Below are positions 11,261-24,699 of a DNA stretch of 64,000 nucleotides, piece by piece; position 1 is the stretch's first letter; every line of letters starts with the position of its first letter. This DNA is from Colius striatus (Eukaryota; Chordata; Aves; Coliiformes; Coliidae). The notes under the pieces were generated by a model that saw only the letters and a list, made by a program, of their open reading frames with translations, was not told the origin of the DNA and ran no database searches. The translations under genes and the position numbers were made by a program. The DNA lies in NCBI RefSeq assembly GCF_028858725.1, contig NC_084768.1, positions 29,232,664-29,296,663 of the forward strand. Reading direction: 5' to 3'.

Positions 11261-14200
11261 CTTCAGCAGTCTTAGGGACTTCCCAAAGGGTATTCCACAT
11301 CCTGGGTACCCCAATTCTGTCACCTCTTCGACTTTTCCTTGTTCTCAAGCATCAAGCTGCCACACAATTGCTGCTAGGTACACAAGGAACAAGAGAGTTT
11401 GTGCAAGTTGCACATGCAAATCACAGTCCTCTTCCAGGCCAACTTCTCCTCTGCTCTGCTGGTGGAAGAAACATGGGAGCAATCCTTAATCAGCTTCAGA
11501 ATGGAGCCCACAAAGCTGTCATAAACTACGTGTTCAGTCTGCTTTAGGTAACTCAGATACCTCAGCTTGAAACAGATTTGGGAGCAACCAGTCATCCCAT
11601 GGGCAGAGCTCTGGAGCACAATCAGGGAGGAGGACAAGCATCTTTTACAGGCAGAGGGGACTACAAAGTGAATAACAAAGGTTATCACTGAGTGAGCAAC
11701 TCAGCTGAAACAAGCAATTTTCTTCCAGTGGCAAAAGAAATTGCTCCCATGAGACACTGCCTCTTGCCTGAGCTGCTGGACAACTTTCTTGCAGAGGTTT
11801 AACTCTGACTCTGAGATGAGCTGCTTCACTTTCCTGCAGATCAAGCTGACAAACCCAGCCTGAGTGTTGGGAATCTATAGGGATAGGAGAAATGAAGCAA
11901 AAAAGACTGATGCTTGTTGTAAATGAAGCTTGGATCTTCTTCCAGAGGGTCAGACTGGCAGCTGGTGGCAGGAGCAGGTTGTTAACCCCTGGGAAACAGC
12001 CTAAAAGCAGGAGGATGAAACAGAAGAAAGGAAATGTCTAGTAGCCTGCCCAGGCAAAGAGCAAACAACTTGTTATTTCCTCTTTGGAAATAAGGGGCAG
12101 CAAATGAAATCAGATAAGGGTAGCAAACAGATGTCACTTCCCTGTAGCATGTGGATAAACTGTGGATCTCTCTGGTGCAGGACACTGTGAGTGCCTGAGT
12201 CAGATTGCTTCATACTAGAAATATTTGTGTGAGCACACAGCTATTAGTCACTGGAACCTAACTTCTGGCTTGAAAAGCCACAGCTCTCTGGGTTCCAGGA
12301 GAGAGCATTAAGGAAAATATTGCTGTGTGTTTGCCATGCTTTTCAGCATCTGAATGGGGGGTAGCTGATCCTTCAGCCTGAGGCACTCCAGCTGAATGTG
12401 TGCCTGGGATGTGTCATGGTTAGAAGCTGATGACGTCTTTCAGCCCCTCCTTTGGTAATCACAGGGTTAGAGCATCTCTGGGGTGTGGTGATACCCACCC
12501 AGCCGCAGCTTGGTGGACACAGGAAGGGGTGTGGGTGATGGGAGGGATCCAACAGATCCTTTCCTCCTCCCTTAGACACAGGCTCCAGCCCTGCCAGGCG
12601 GTGGAGGAGGTGCATGGGCAGGATCCATTCTTGTTGGCAGCACTCCAATTCCAGCCCCTCCTTTGCTGCAGCATATGGGCAGTCCTAACAGCAGAAAAGC
12701 TCCCCTTGCTCATCTGGCAAGGACACACCAGTGCCCCAAAGAGACATCACTCACCCCCCAGGCCAGCATCTGCCTCCCACCCTGGTCGACGGGGAGCAAG
12801 ACCGGACCCATTTTTACCTCTTTTAGGCAGTCCCAGGGGCATCCTCCTGCACAGGGTGTCCTCAGACACCACCAGCTTGTGCCAGACCCCCCTGTCCTCT
12901 GCCTTGTCTCATCTCTGCTGGCAGCTGGGTCCTATTGCATTTTGGGGTTTCCCATGCCCTTGATTAACCTCCTGGAGCTGGACAGCCCCAGCAGAGACCT
13001 AAAGCCTTGCCACTGTCCTGCCTGATGTCTCACTCTCATACACTTGCCCAAGAGAGGGGAGAAGAGGGGGGTCTCTGGCAGCAGCTCCTGCAGACACATG
13101 TGCTCCAGACATAAAGCTCATGTTTTTTTCCTTCCTTTTGACAAGCTGAACTGCAGAAGCTGAAAATTGTTCCCGCATGAGAGCTTTAAAACAGGGTTTA
13201 AATAGGGGAAAGAGGGTTGGAGAAGTGATTTTGTTCCACCAGAACTGGTTTTTAACTTCTGTTTCTCCAAAATTCACCACCTTGCTTGTTCTCTCATTAA
13301 AAGACTTCAGGTTCACCTGGTTTTACAGTCTGCAGGGAAACATCTCAGCTTTGGCATTGTGGGGTGAGATTAGTGCAGCTGATGAGAGTGTGAAGCCTCC
13401 AGTGTAAGAAAGAAAGATGGAAGGGATAGAGATCACAGCATCTGTTCTCATCGACTGTGACCTGATATCATCCTCCTGGCTCCCTGCAAGGGCACCTCCA
13501 CCAACCTTCCTTTCCTCACAGTTTCTTGTGCCCCAAGCAGTCTAAAAGTCTGCTCTTGCATGCAATTTCCTTGACCCAGGGAGCTGCTCATCCTCACATA
13601 CAGAGCAAGAAGACATAAGCCATAACTCCAGCAAGGGCTGAGTATTTCCAAAGCTTCAACATCTTTTAGCAAAGCCAGTCTCAGCCTCAGGATGCTGCCT
13701 CGATGGCCTGAATATTGAAGGAAAGCCAGTGGCCTGAGCAGGAACACCAGGAAAAATCAGGCCATTGTGTTTTCTAGGTCAGCATCTTCCCAGGAGTGAC
13801 TTAGGCACAGCTCACCCTGCTAGGACTCAGGAGGAGAGAGAGAGAAGACGTCCCAAACCCTTCCCAACAGGTTTTACACAATCTTACAGGCACTGGAGAG
13901 CTTGAAATATTCACTGATTAACTTTTGCAAGCAGTGAAGGCTTCTTAAAGACAGACCCCACGTGGGGCTGGTGACAGAGAAATTATTTCAGAGCCCCCCT
14001 CGCCCTAAACGTGAGCAGAAGGCCTGAGCATGCACTCCCCTGCCCGAGCTGGGATGCCAAATTGCTATTGGGGAATCTGCAGCACTTAGCAAAGCACAGG
14101 CACACCCATGCTCTGGCAGTGATGATGTGGGCTCCGTTGGGCACAGGCTGAGACATTTACCGTTGCTTTTTCCCACGCAGCGGCTGGGATTCAGGAAACG

Positions 14201-14399
14201 CCGAGGAGCTGGGGATCCTCGAGACGCTCCCTCCTCCTGCTTTTGTGATGCTCCGAGCCAAGACTATCCCCAGAGAGGCTGTAAAATTACAGGGAGATCC
14301 AAGCCTCACTGGGAGAAATATTAAACAAACCTTATCAGAGAGAGACCACCCAGCACAGGGAGGGGGGAGTTTTCACGCAGGAGTTTTTTCCCGCTCCCT
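11261..14399. other. Intergenic upstream of FAAH-A, nothing recognised
   Basis: Unique sequence with no CR1 tail or supported gene. The frame at 12430-12963 (177 codons) has no recognisable domain. Confidence 0.4.
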
Positions 14400-15480
14400 C
14401 ATCTTCTCCTCCCGGCTCTGCCGCTCGCAAATCAATGAACTGGTTAAATGCTTTTCCAGCGAGCCCTACCCGCCCCCGCCCGGGGATCCTCCCCATCGCC
14501 CGGCGCTCGTCCTTGGACCCGCCGGGGAAGTGCCGGGAGCGGGGTGTCTATCTGGGGCGGAGCGGAGCGGGGTGTCCGGCGGGTCCGGCGCCGGGGTGTC
14601 GGTCCGGGGCGGGGCGTCCGGCGGGTCCGGCGCCGCGGTGACCGGGGCGGAGCGGGGCGTCGGGGCCGGTGCAGCCCCGCCATGCGGGTGTCGCTGCCGG
14701 CCGTGCTCTGCGGCTCGGCCGCCAGCCTGCTGCTGCTGCTGCTGCGATGGCGGCGCCGAAGGGGGCTGTGGAAGAAGGTGAAGGAGGCTCGGCAGAGGCA
14801 GGAGCGGAGCTTGGTGAAGATGGACACGGCTGCGCGGTGCTTTCGGGTGCAGGTGGGTAGAACCAGATCCCGGGGCAGGGGACAGGTTGCGGATGGGCAG
14901 AGCCGTCTCTGCCTGCGCGGGCACGGCTCCTCGCCCCAGCCCCTTCCCCTTAGCACAGCCCCGGGGCTGGGGCGGGGATTCCCTGTCCGAGGGGCGGCGG
15001 CTGGGCGAGAGCTCTGAGCGCGGAGCGGCGGGCGCTCAAGGGCTTTCTCCTCTCTCCATGCACCCGTGCACGCAGCTCCCCAGCAATGCGGCCATCCCCT
15101 CTGCTAGCGGGGATGGTGAAACGCTTCCCGGGGCAGCCGGTGCGGCGGGGGATAACGGGCAGCGGCAAACAGCCACCGGCAGCGAGGAGAGGAGAATCCC
15201 TGCCCCTCTCCTCCAGGCGTCCCGGCCCCGGCCGCCATGGTGGGGAGGCTCAGCCCGGCTGCTGGGGGCGCGTTGGGAGAAGGCGAAAGGCAGAGCGTTA
15301 TCAGCAGAGGCCAAAGTGCGGCCGCGCAGCCCGGGGCCGCGGCTCCGGGGACCGACGGGTGCGATGCCACCGCTGCCCCAGGCGCTGAGCCCAGAAATGC
15401 CGCTCGGCCGCACCGGCCCCAGCGCGTTGCCTGGCTTGTGGCTGGAGAGGATCTTGCTCAGGGTCAGAGTCCAGCTTGGG
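14400..15480. promoter_or_regulatory. CpG island over the FAAH copy A promoter and exon 1
   Basis: Dense CpG and very high GC run from just before exon 1 into intron 1, in sharp contrast to the flanking sequence. It holds repeated GC-box-like GGGGCGG motifs and no TATA box near the ATG at 14682. This is typical of a broadly expressed vertebrate promoter. No comparable island lies at the starts of copies B or C. Confidence 0.8.
14565..14665 (+). repeat. G-rich short tandem repeats in the FAAH-A promoter
   Basis: The motif GTCCGGCGGGTCCGGCGCC occurs twice within about 55 bp, separated by further GGGGTGTC/GGGGCGGGGC units, directly upstream of the start codon. Multiple G runs could form a G-quadruplex and bind Sp/KLF factors; that is inference. 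Confidence 0.6.
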
Positions 15481-18400
15481 GGATCGGGTTGGATGCTTTT
15501 TTTCCCCCGTAGGTGGCAAGGAATTCTCTGCTGGCCCCCTAGAAATGACCTGCCTGCTTTCAGCTGAGGGGCTCCCTGGTTTGTGTGCTTCCCTGTGAGA
15601 TATCCTGGTGATGCCAGGGGAATAGTTGGCACCAGGTCCCCTTCTGTTTCTTGTTTCACATATATAATGTGTATAACCGTAGCATCAGTTCCCACTGTAA
15701 TTTAGCAGAGTAGGTTGCACCGAGCATTTCCCCCAGGCCTGGCCAAGACCTGTCTGAACAAGGCTGCACCAAAGGCTTTCTCTTAATCAGCAAGTGCTTG
15801 GTGAGACAGGTCTGGCCAGGAAGAGAAGGGATTAGAAAGCCAGGGTTACTATTACTAGCCCTGCAGGTTTCACCTCATTGTTCGCTGGCATCAGGTGGCG
15901 ACAGGATTGTGGTTTTGAGGCAGATATTGCATTTGGCCATGACACGGGAGATATTGTTTGAATGGGTTATGGTGGACACCATGAAGAGAGGAGGAGCCCA
16001 CCAGCTGAGGTAGAGGTGTGTGTCATCATCTGTTCAACCTTTCCCATAGCATCCTTCTGTGAATATGGTCTCCATCCTGTCTCTGCCTTTGCCTGAGCTC
16101 ACCAAGAAACTCCAGGATGGCTCCCTCCCTCCAGAACACGTCTTCTATGCCTATGTGGGCAAGGTAAGGAGCAAGGGTGCTGGGGCAGCAACTCACCCAT
16201 GGTGAGGCTGGTTCTTTTGGGGAGAAGCCCAGCACAAGGTTTGAACCTGGTTCAAACCAGAGTGTTCACTGGTTAGTGCTGGGCCTTTCTATGCTTTTAT
16301 GTGAGTGAGGGGAAAGCTGGGCATCTGGCTGCCCATGGTTCTCAGCTTGGGTTGGAGCAAAAGGGAGCAGCAAGCTCAGCATGTGTAGAGCCTATACCTT
16401 CCCAGGGTCAGGAACTTGCAGAGTGCTGCTGTCATGTCCCCTCTGTCTCCAAATGGAATGGTACACCTTTGCTGCAAGGCCCCTCTCACCTCCTGGGTTC
16501 CCACTTTGGGGTTATTGTTTTATGCCACTCCAGAAGAGAATAGTCTTTGGCATTCTGCTAGGTTGGGTGCCTCTCTTCATCACACACCAGCTAGTGCTGT
16601 GGTCCCCTGTGTCCAGACAATGTTTGGTACGAAAATGTCCTGGAAAGGAACAGAAAGAGCTGCTCTGATATCAACTGCCCAGAGAGGAGGTGGAAAAGGG
16701 GGAAGAGGCAGGTGTCCTTTGCAAAACAGAATGCTGTTGTGCAAAGCTGTGGGCTGTGTCTAAGCTGTGGGCTTTGCCTGCTTTCCCCAAGGCTCTCCAA
16801 ATCGCCACAGAAACCAACTGCATCACAGAGTATCTGCAGGAGAGTGAGACCCAGTTCCGGAAAGCAAAGCTGACGGGGAAGCCGGGTTTGCTCTACGGGG
16901 TGCCTGTCAGCATCAAAGACTCCATCAACTGCCAGGTACCACCAGCATGATACCACCTGCATCCTGAGATCCCTGTGGTTTGAAGTCTGGGAGCAGGGGG
17001 AGGTTTGACCTCAGCATCTGGCTTGACTCTGTTGTGGCTGATGTGGGATGCCGTGCCCTGGCAGGTGACACTTTTTTCTGTAGTGCCCAGTGACAGGACT
17101 GGGGGTAATGGACATGAGCTGGAACACAAAGAGTTCCACTTCAACACAAGGAGAAGCTTGTTTGGTGCTGAGGTGAGGGAGCCCTGGCCCAGGCTCGTAA
17201 GGGAGAGTGTGGAGGCTCCTGCTCTGGAGGTTTCCAAACCCACCTGGACACGTTCCTGTGTGACCTGATGGAGGGGAACCTGGGCTGGATGAGCTCTAGA
17301 GGTCCTTTCCAACCCCCACCATTCTGTGGTTCCACAATGATGGGGTTTGCTGCCCAGCTCCCACGTGAACCAACAGAGAAGGCTGGGTCAGATTTTCCAG
17401 CAGTACACTATAGAATGTGCACGTGATGGATGAGCTGTTGGAGGTGCCTTCACATGAACATGCTTATATATATCGATAAAAATGCAGGGGCAGGGGAATT
17501 GCAGTCCTCCATTTGGAAACCTTGTTGTCCTGTGTTCCCAGGGTCATGATTCCACGTTAGGGTTTGTAAAGAACCTCAATAAACCCGTGGCAGAGGACAG
17601 CGTCTTGGTGCAGGTGCTCAGGAGACAGGGGGCAATTCCTTTTGTCAAAACCAACGTTCCCTTGTCCCTCATCAGGTAGGTGGCTGCTCTGTTCCCTTGG
17701 CATGGTGACAGTCCTCTTCCCCTTCCTCCTATATCTCAAGTGGGGGTTTCTATCAAGTCTAATTCCCATTTCCCACTTCTGTTTGTGTTAAATAGCCAGG
17801 TCTGGTCCCTGTCCTTAATGTCTTTGCAAAGGAAACACATTTACACTGAGGCCTAGGCTGTACGAGATGCCTTCCTAAAGGCAATGTGGCCATGACCAGC
17901 CATGTTTAGAAAAAGCCACACAAAGAGTTTGCCCCAGGGATTATCAGATTTTGCACCAGTTCCTGAGGGAGCCCGATGTTCAAATGTGGCTGTGGTTGGC
18001 ATTGGGCCTGTACCCAGGCAGGGGCTCAGCAATGCCTCCCAGGCTCAGGGAGCCTGGACCTGCTCGAGGTGGGCTGCTTTGGATATCCCATGGCACTCAG
18101 GACCACTTGAGGCTTTCCAGGAGGCATGATGTGTGTCTGGGAAGGCTTGACATTAGCTGACAGTGCGTCCAGGTCCTTGGACAGCCACCCAAAGGCTGAT
18201 GGACATCATGGGAGCTTCGAGAAGCTCCCTCACACTAAGTGATGTCAATGTAAGAACTAGTGAATTACCTGCCTTCTGAAGGTCTCTTGTGTAGGGTCCA
18301 CATCAGCAGATATCTACCTGCCTCTCATTTGCAATCTCTCTCTCTCTCTTTAGCTATGACTGCAACAACTTAATCTTTGGTCAGACGTTGAACCCTCTGC

Positions 18401-21332
18401 TGTACACCAGAAGCCCTGGCGGCTCCACTGGTGGAGAAGGTGCACTTATAGGAGGAGGTGGGTCCATCCTGGGCTTTGGGACAGATGTAGGAGGGAGCCT
18501 GCGTTTCCCTGCTGCCTTCTGTGGGATCTGTACGCTCAAACCCACCGGGAACAGACTCAGGTACTGCAAGTAATGTTTCTGGGTGAGACCCACCACCTTA
18601 CCCACTGCTGTGCTGGGATGCTTCTACTCCTGTGGGCAAGGGGGAACTTGGTACAAACTGGGAAAGGCTCGTTCCTCCCTCCTGCCTGGCCATTTGGTGG
18701 GACTTTGATGGAGGGAAGTGCTGGTTCCCCCAGAAGGGAGATGGGGAAACCTCTCCACCTGCACACTAAGAGGGTGGTTGTTGCTGACTGACAGGGCATA
18801 AATCAGTCTGGCCTAGGTTTGGTCTCCCTTGGGCATCCCCTCTGCTCTTCCTCTTCCAGCCTCCATGTTTGCAAAGGGAGGGCAATGTTTTCATCACCAT
18901 TTACTGCTGCTTAAAGCCTTTCCCTGCAATGAAAACTACTCAGCTGCTGTATTTTGTGTGTGTCTCTCTTCTTTGCAGTAAAAGAGGAGTAATTTCTGGT
19001 ATCCCTGGGCAGAAGGCAGGTAGGAATTGCTGGCTGTCCCCCAGGGAGGGCAGTAGGGCAGAGTGAGAGGGACCCTTGGCTGGTTATGGGGCACATTCTC
19101 CAACATGTTCAGGGAGAGAAGGACGTTCCCTTCAGGAGACTGTTTCAGAGAACCACCTCCACACCGTGACTCCTGAGAAAATGGAATGTGGGTGAGCTGA
19201 GAGGAGCAGTTTGTGTGACACACAAACCTCAGCACTCCCTGTAGCCCCCCCAGTCGCTGCATTGTCAGCCACTGCTTCATGGGGAGTGGGATCAGTGGTT
19301 ATAGGGGGTGTCTTGTGTTGTCCCTGTGTTGTGATTGATAGAGCTTTCTGTTTAGAAATCATGAAATGGAGCCATCAGGGCACACACTGATGGGCCCATA
19401 ACGATGGGGTGGGTAACACCTGCAACCAGCCCCATGCCCAGACAGGAACTGTTACCAAGACTAGACTGAGTCCAAAGGGTGCCAAGAGGTCTTGCTTTTG
19501 CAGAACGTGCCCTTGAACTGCCTTGAATACTCTCTTCTGGTCTCTTCCAGTGGCTGCAGCAGTGGGGCCGCTGGCAAAAGACGTGGAGAGCCTGGCGCTG
19601 TGCATGCGGGCGCTGCTGTGCCAGGACATGTTCAGCCTGGACAGCACTGTGCCCCCCCTGCCCTTCAACGAAGAGGTACAGGACCTCAAAGTGGGTGCAG
19701 GCCTCTGAGAAGCGCTGCCACTGCTCAGCCTGAAAGCAGCAGTAACTCGTGGCAGCCCTCCAGGACCTGTGGGTGGGCACGTGGGCAAGAGGAGTGCTGC
19801 TTTCCAGACTGGCCCTGAGGCATGGGTTGTGCTGGGGACTCCTGCTACGGGACAGGCTTTCCAGCTGACTCTCTCCCTTGCTCTGCAGGTGTATTCCAGC
19901 ACCCAGCCCCTCCGCATTGGCTACTATGAGACTGATTTCTTCACCATGCCAAGCCCAACCATGAGACGTGCCGTTCGGGAGGCCAAGCAGCTGTTGGAGG
20001 AGGCAGGCCACACGGTAGGATGCTGCATGAACCCAGTGCTGCATCTGTTCTTCCTTCCTACCATGTCTTTAAGACCCATGGGTGAACATCAAGCAAATTT
20101 GGCAAGGAAAGAGGGCCTGGAAGCCACTCAGCTACCCACAGCTTTGGTGAAAGTAGATAGCCGCTTCTGGAAAAAGAGTGTTTCTATTGCAACTCAATTT
20201 CTCCCCTCAGAGGGATCTTTTTAGGTGCTGGTGAACACAAAAGGGAGCCCACTGCAATCCATAACACATGCTGGGGAGCAGACACACTGCTCTATGACTA
20301 TCTGTAGTGTGGGTGGATTATACTCACACCCCAGCTGAGATTCACCTTGTGCAACCTGGGTCCTGAGGCAGTGCTCACAGGGAGTTCTGCTGGGGTATGG
20401 TTACTGTCAGCTGCCTGTGTTTCCTGAACCTGATGGACCACTTCTCTTCAGCAGCTGTGGCAATCTGTTGTCCACATACTTGTTTGGTCTATTCTCAAGC
20501 CAGTTTCACCTCTTCTGCATCATACCCTTTGACAAACAGTCTTCTGCATGTTGCATGGAAAGCCAACTCCTGTTTTTATATCTGGAAACAAAGAAAGGCA
20601 AAGACAAAGGAGGAGATAAAAGGGCAGTGGCAGATGGCAGATCTTTCATAGCCAAGCAGTCCTTTATCGATACAAACCCATTTGTAGAGTCTCAGGTTTC
20701 TGGGATGCTGAACAGAGGTTGTCTCCTTCCTCCTCTCTGCCATTTCAGCAAGTCATCTCCTGTGCATGAGATGTGATGGTGGCTGCAGGCCTCCCCTTTA
20801 CCCTTGCACAAGGATCAGGAGTGAAGAGGGAAGCACAGACTCATGCTCTCCGTCACCCACTGCCAGTTTTGGAGGGATCCTTTGTACCTTGGGACTGCTT
20901 GGACATCAAGAGGCCAAGCACACCCTGTAGCTTTTGACTCAACACTTGTTGCTCAAAGGGCAAACAGCCTTTTCAAGGAAGGATGGATGGGGGGAGTATC
21001 TGGTGGCCTCAGATGCTGGAGGCTTACCTGAGGGCTTGTTAGGAAGTCCCCAGCCTAGCTTGGCTCATTGGTAGCCCTTGATGGCTTCTCCACACAGCTT
21101 ACTTGTGCTTATGCCACTGACTCCTCTTCCCTTGTCCTTCCAGCTGGTGCCTTTTGAAATCATGGATGTGGACCATGTGATCTTCAACTTCTGTGTGGGG
21201 GGAATGTTTGCAGATGGGGGAGCCTCCTTTCTCCAGAAGTTGTAAGTATGGCCTGGAATGATTTGGTGTGAAAATCCTCCTAGAGTCTGGCTAGCATTAT
21301 ACTGGTTATACTCACTGGATGTATATATACAG

Positions 21333-21376
<44 letters not shown>

Positions 21377-24300
21377 ATATATACTGGGTGTGGATAGTGC
21401 TGATATGCACTGGGATTTACTGGAGAGCTTACCAGACTTTTCATCTGAACTTTGGGTCTCTCTCAGATGGTTACCAACCTCCACAGCTGAAGGGAAGCTG
21501 GGTGCTGGTATCCTCTAAGTACCGTGAGAATCAGAGGAGCCCAGGGGAATGGAGCACACCTCTTTTTGTCACTTAGATATGCTGTTTGGGTTGAGGGGTT
21601 GGCCTTGTGAAGAGTGATCTACTGTGATTGCTTCCTACCACTGCTTAGCCAAACACCTTTTTCTCTTTCAGCAAAGGGGAGCTGGAGAAAAGCAGCATGA
21701 GGCTGTTGTACTTGTTGGCCAAGTCCCCGAACTGGCTGAAAAGCATCCTCTCCCGGCTTGCCAAACCTTTTGTAAGGTCCATTTCTTTCTAGCATAGATG
21801 GAGTTAAGCAATAGGTGGTGAATAAGTTGTCTCCCATTGCAGTAAGGCTTTATCACAGAGAATTTCTAAGTGTTGCTTCCCAGCTGTGCTTAGGCACGTC
21901 TCTAAACTGGAGCGATGGTATTTCACATCCTCCTCACCCCACCGTGGGGAAAATCCATGAGTCTTGCCTGAGCACTGAGTCAAGGGCTTGTATTTGTGAC
22001 AGAGCTGTCTCAGAGGACAGTGCTGGGATTAATGTAAACTCTTTTCCACTCTCTCCTCCTCAGGTGCCTCGATTTTCAGGCATCGTAAGAAGCATGAGAG
22101 CAAAGTGAGTGAATCTGAGCCTGAGCAAACGTGGGGAGGTTTGGGTTTCTCTTTTGGGAGAGCAGCAGTGTTGGCTGCATCAGGGATCCTGTCCTAGCTG
22201 CATGCATCTGAGAAATCACGAGGCACAAAGCACAAGGGCGGGAGCAAACTGACAGCAGTTGATGTCAACACCATAACCCTGCAGGGTTTGGCAGCCTGTT
22301 CTAGTCCTGAGGATGGAAATGAGGGCAAGAGCTTACAGCTTCTTGCTTAGGAACTGAGTGAAGCTTGTGGGAGTGAAGTACAGTGTTGGCTTAAGCACTG
22401 GTGAATGCATCTGCCATGCCATGGGGTACAGACCCCATAGGACAGAAGGAAGGTAAATGGCAGCAAGGCAGGGCAAGCCTCCTTCCCTGAGTGTGCCAGT
22501 AGTGAGAAAGGACTCAAGTCTGCTATCAGAGAGACTCTATTTTGTGCTGTCTGTCTGTCCCACATCAAAGGATCAGGCCACCTCACACAGCCTGGCCTTT
22601 GAGAAATGATGTAGCTGAGCTTCCACCTCCTCAGCACAGCAGCAGTGACAGGGCTGGACACTTACCAGGCCAAAGCAGCACTGTACCAATGTGCCTTTAG
22701 TCTTCAGCCCTCTGTCATGGGCAGAAGCAGAAATAAAGACCCCCAGAACTTCAGAGGAAAGCCAGGGCTTTGCCAAAGTCCTCTCTTCCCTTGACTGCAG
22801 CTCCAGGAGCAGAGCTACCCTGTGCCCATCTGCTTTTTGATGCTCTTCCCTGCCCCTTTGTGCCTTTCATCAGTTTTCTTTTCTTTTTCAGCACAGTGGA
22901 TGGAGTCTGGAATCTTCATTGTGAAATTGAGGTAAAGTATTGCAATTTGAAGTGAGATAGCTTTTGGCTTATTTCTTTTTTGGGAAGAGGCAGATTTAGT
23001 ACCCACCAAGGTTAGAGGATCGAATCACTGCTGATGTGAGGGAGGAACATATGTCACTCCTCAACAGATCTCGCTTGGATGTACCAGTTCTCAGCACATG
23101 TAAGGGTTAGGATGACATGTTCCCAAATATTCATGATCCCAAATCAGACCTGAGTTCTTTCGCTCCTGCACTTGAAAGCTGAAAAGCTGCAGCAGACTTG
23201 CCTTTATTTCCATTCTGGTTTCCTCAAGACCCCTACATGTGCCTCCACATCAGTCTTTCCCCACCTCCCATATTAGCACAGGAGAAGGTGCTTTATGTGC
23301 TGGGAGAGTCATTGGCCAAGGGTTACTGGATTTCAGCAGGATCAGGCCTGATGTAGCCTGGTGGCTTCTCCTGGGGAAGGGTCATGAGCCTGGCTGGGCA
23401 CGCAGGGAGAGGCTCAGCCAGCAGCCATGAGACAGTCTGTCCACCCCACTGACTACCAGCATGTTTCCTGGGGTCTGGAGCACAAGTCTGATCAGGAGCA
23501 GCTGAGGGTATTCAGCCTGGAGAAGAAGAGGCTGAGGGCAGACATGAGCACTCTCTGCAACTACCTGACAGGAGACTGTAGTGAGGTGGGGATCGGTCTC
23601 TTCTCCATAGTAACAAGTGACAGAACAAGAAAAAATGGCCTCAAGTTGCTCCAGGGGAGGTTTAGATTGGAGATGAGGAGGAACTTCTTCCCTGAGAGGG
23701 TTGTTAGACACTGTCCCAGGCTGCCCAGGGAGGTGGGGAAGTGCCCATCCCTGGAGACATTTAAAGTACACCCAGCTGAGGTGCTGAGGGCCATGGGTTA
23801 GTGATGGGCTTGGCAGTGTGAGGTGAGGGATTGGACTCAATGGTCTTAAAGGTCTTTTCCAACCAAGATGATTGTGTGATTGCTCCTCAGGAGTTTTGCC
23901 ACCAGTTCATTGCCCAGTGGAAAAAGCTGAATCTGGATGTGATGCTTTGCCCCATGCTGGGCCCGGCCCTGGGCGTTGGCTACCCTGGGAAGCTCTCAGG
24001 TAGGGCTGCCAACGGGGGACTTTGCCTCCAGGGTGCCCCTGCTGCCGTGCTCCACCATTATCAATGAGAAGCCTTCCTCCTCTTCCCCTCACATCCCCGA
24101 GGCACTGGCTGGCAGTGGGGAGAGCTGAGCTCTTGGGGCAGCTGCAGCCCAGCCCATGGGCTACACACAGGACATCTCCCCTGGCGTGTTTGGGAGCCAA
24201 GGGGCCGCTTCCCATCCCGCGTCCTCCTAGTTCCCAGTGCCAGCACCCCGTTAGCTGAAAGCTGGTAGCCAGAGAGGGGGAGCAGGCTCTCCCAGGTGGG

Positions 24301-24699
24301 CTGGTGCTGCCAGCTGCCCCTCTCCCCCAGTGGCAGTCAGCTACACCATGCTCTACAACACCCTGGACTTCCCCGCCGGCGTGGTCCCCGTCACCACCGT
24401 GACTGATGAGGATGAGGAGGAGCTGAAGGACTACAAGGGCTACTTTCAGGACTGGTGGGATCGGACTCTGGCAAAGGTGAGTGGCACCAGGTTTCCCCAG
24501 GGCTGTGAGCATCTGCAGCCTTTCCTTGGACATCCTCTTCCTCTCCTCTCTCCCTGTGTGGGTGCCACAGGCTTTCCAGGGCAGCGTGGGGCTGCCGGTG
24601 GCCGTGCAGTGCGTGGCTCTGCCGTGGCAGGAGGAGCTGTGCCTTCGCTTCATGAAGGAGCTGGAGGCTCTCGTGCTGGAGAAGAACAGGATCGTCTGA
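14682..24699 (+). CDS. FAAH: Fatty-acid amide hydrolase, canonical copy A (15 coding exons, 574 aa)
   Basis: Membrane-bound amidase-signature serine hydrolase; the family cleaves anandamide, oleamide and other fatty-acid amides at the ER membrane. Exons by eye: 14682-14852, 16050-16163, 16792-16935, 17542-17675, 18354-18560, 18979-19019, 19551-19675, 19889-20014, 21144-21241, 21672-21771, 22064-22104, 22892-22931, 23891-23999, 24331-24476, 24571-24699. All introns are GT-AG and the phases close over 1,725 nt. An N-terminal Leu-rich membrane anchor (about residues 5-22) is followed by a basic helix. The triad is Lys137 (PVSIKD), Ser212 (PGGSTGGE) and Ser236 (DVGGSLRF), equivalent to human Lys142/Ser217/Ser241. 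VPPLPF (exon 7) and [19 protein letters not shown] (exon 15) match mammalian FAAH. Length is close to human FAAH (579 aa). Thr replaces the second Ser after GGS. The start fits the CpG-island first exon and a CCGCC-ATG context. Exon 13 begins 10 nt after a CR1 insertion. This is the most FAAH-like copy of the array. Confidence 0.95.
17065..17340 (+). mobile_element. CR1 LINE 3' fragment in FAAH-A intron 3
   Basis: CR1 3' end beginning near GTGACACTTTTTTCTGTAG, with CACAAAGAGTTCCACTTCAA and GAGGTCCTTTCCAACCC. It is the same subfamily as the pieces at 41.3, 61.4 and 62.0 kb. Confidence 0.85.
18333..18353 (+). promoter_or_regulatory. (CT)n polypyrimidine tract at the FAAH-A exon 5 acceptor
   Basis: A CT microsatellite forms the polypyrimidine tract immediately before TTTAG at the start of exon 5, the exon with both catalytic serines. 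Length change here could alter splice strength. Confidence 0.6.
21334..21371. repeat. (AT)n microsatellite in FAAH-A intron 9
   Basis: About 19 AT units, followed by GTGTGTATATATAC. It lies about 95 bp after exon 9. Confidence 0.9.
23480..23881 (+). mobile_element. CR1 LINE 3' fragment next to FAAH-A exon 13
   Basis: CR1 3' region with the reverse-transcriptase C-terminal tail reading EKKRLRADMSTL and [13 protein letters not shown], ending in GATGATTGTGTGATT. Only about nine bases separate its end from exon 13 at 23891. Confidence 0.88.

Noticed and set aside
14444-14956. Minus-strand frames opposite FAAH exon 1
   Set aside because: Composition artefacts of the CpG island.
15036-15695. 219-codon minus-strand open frame in FAAH-A intron 1
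   Set aside because: GC-rich island produces long frames on several strands at once; no family resemblance.
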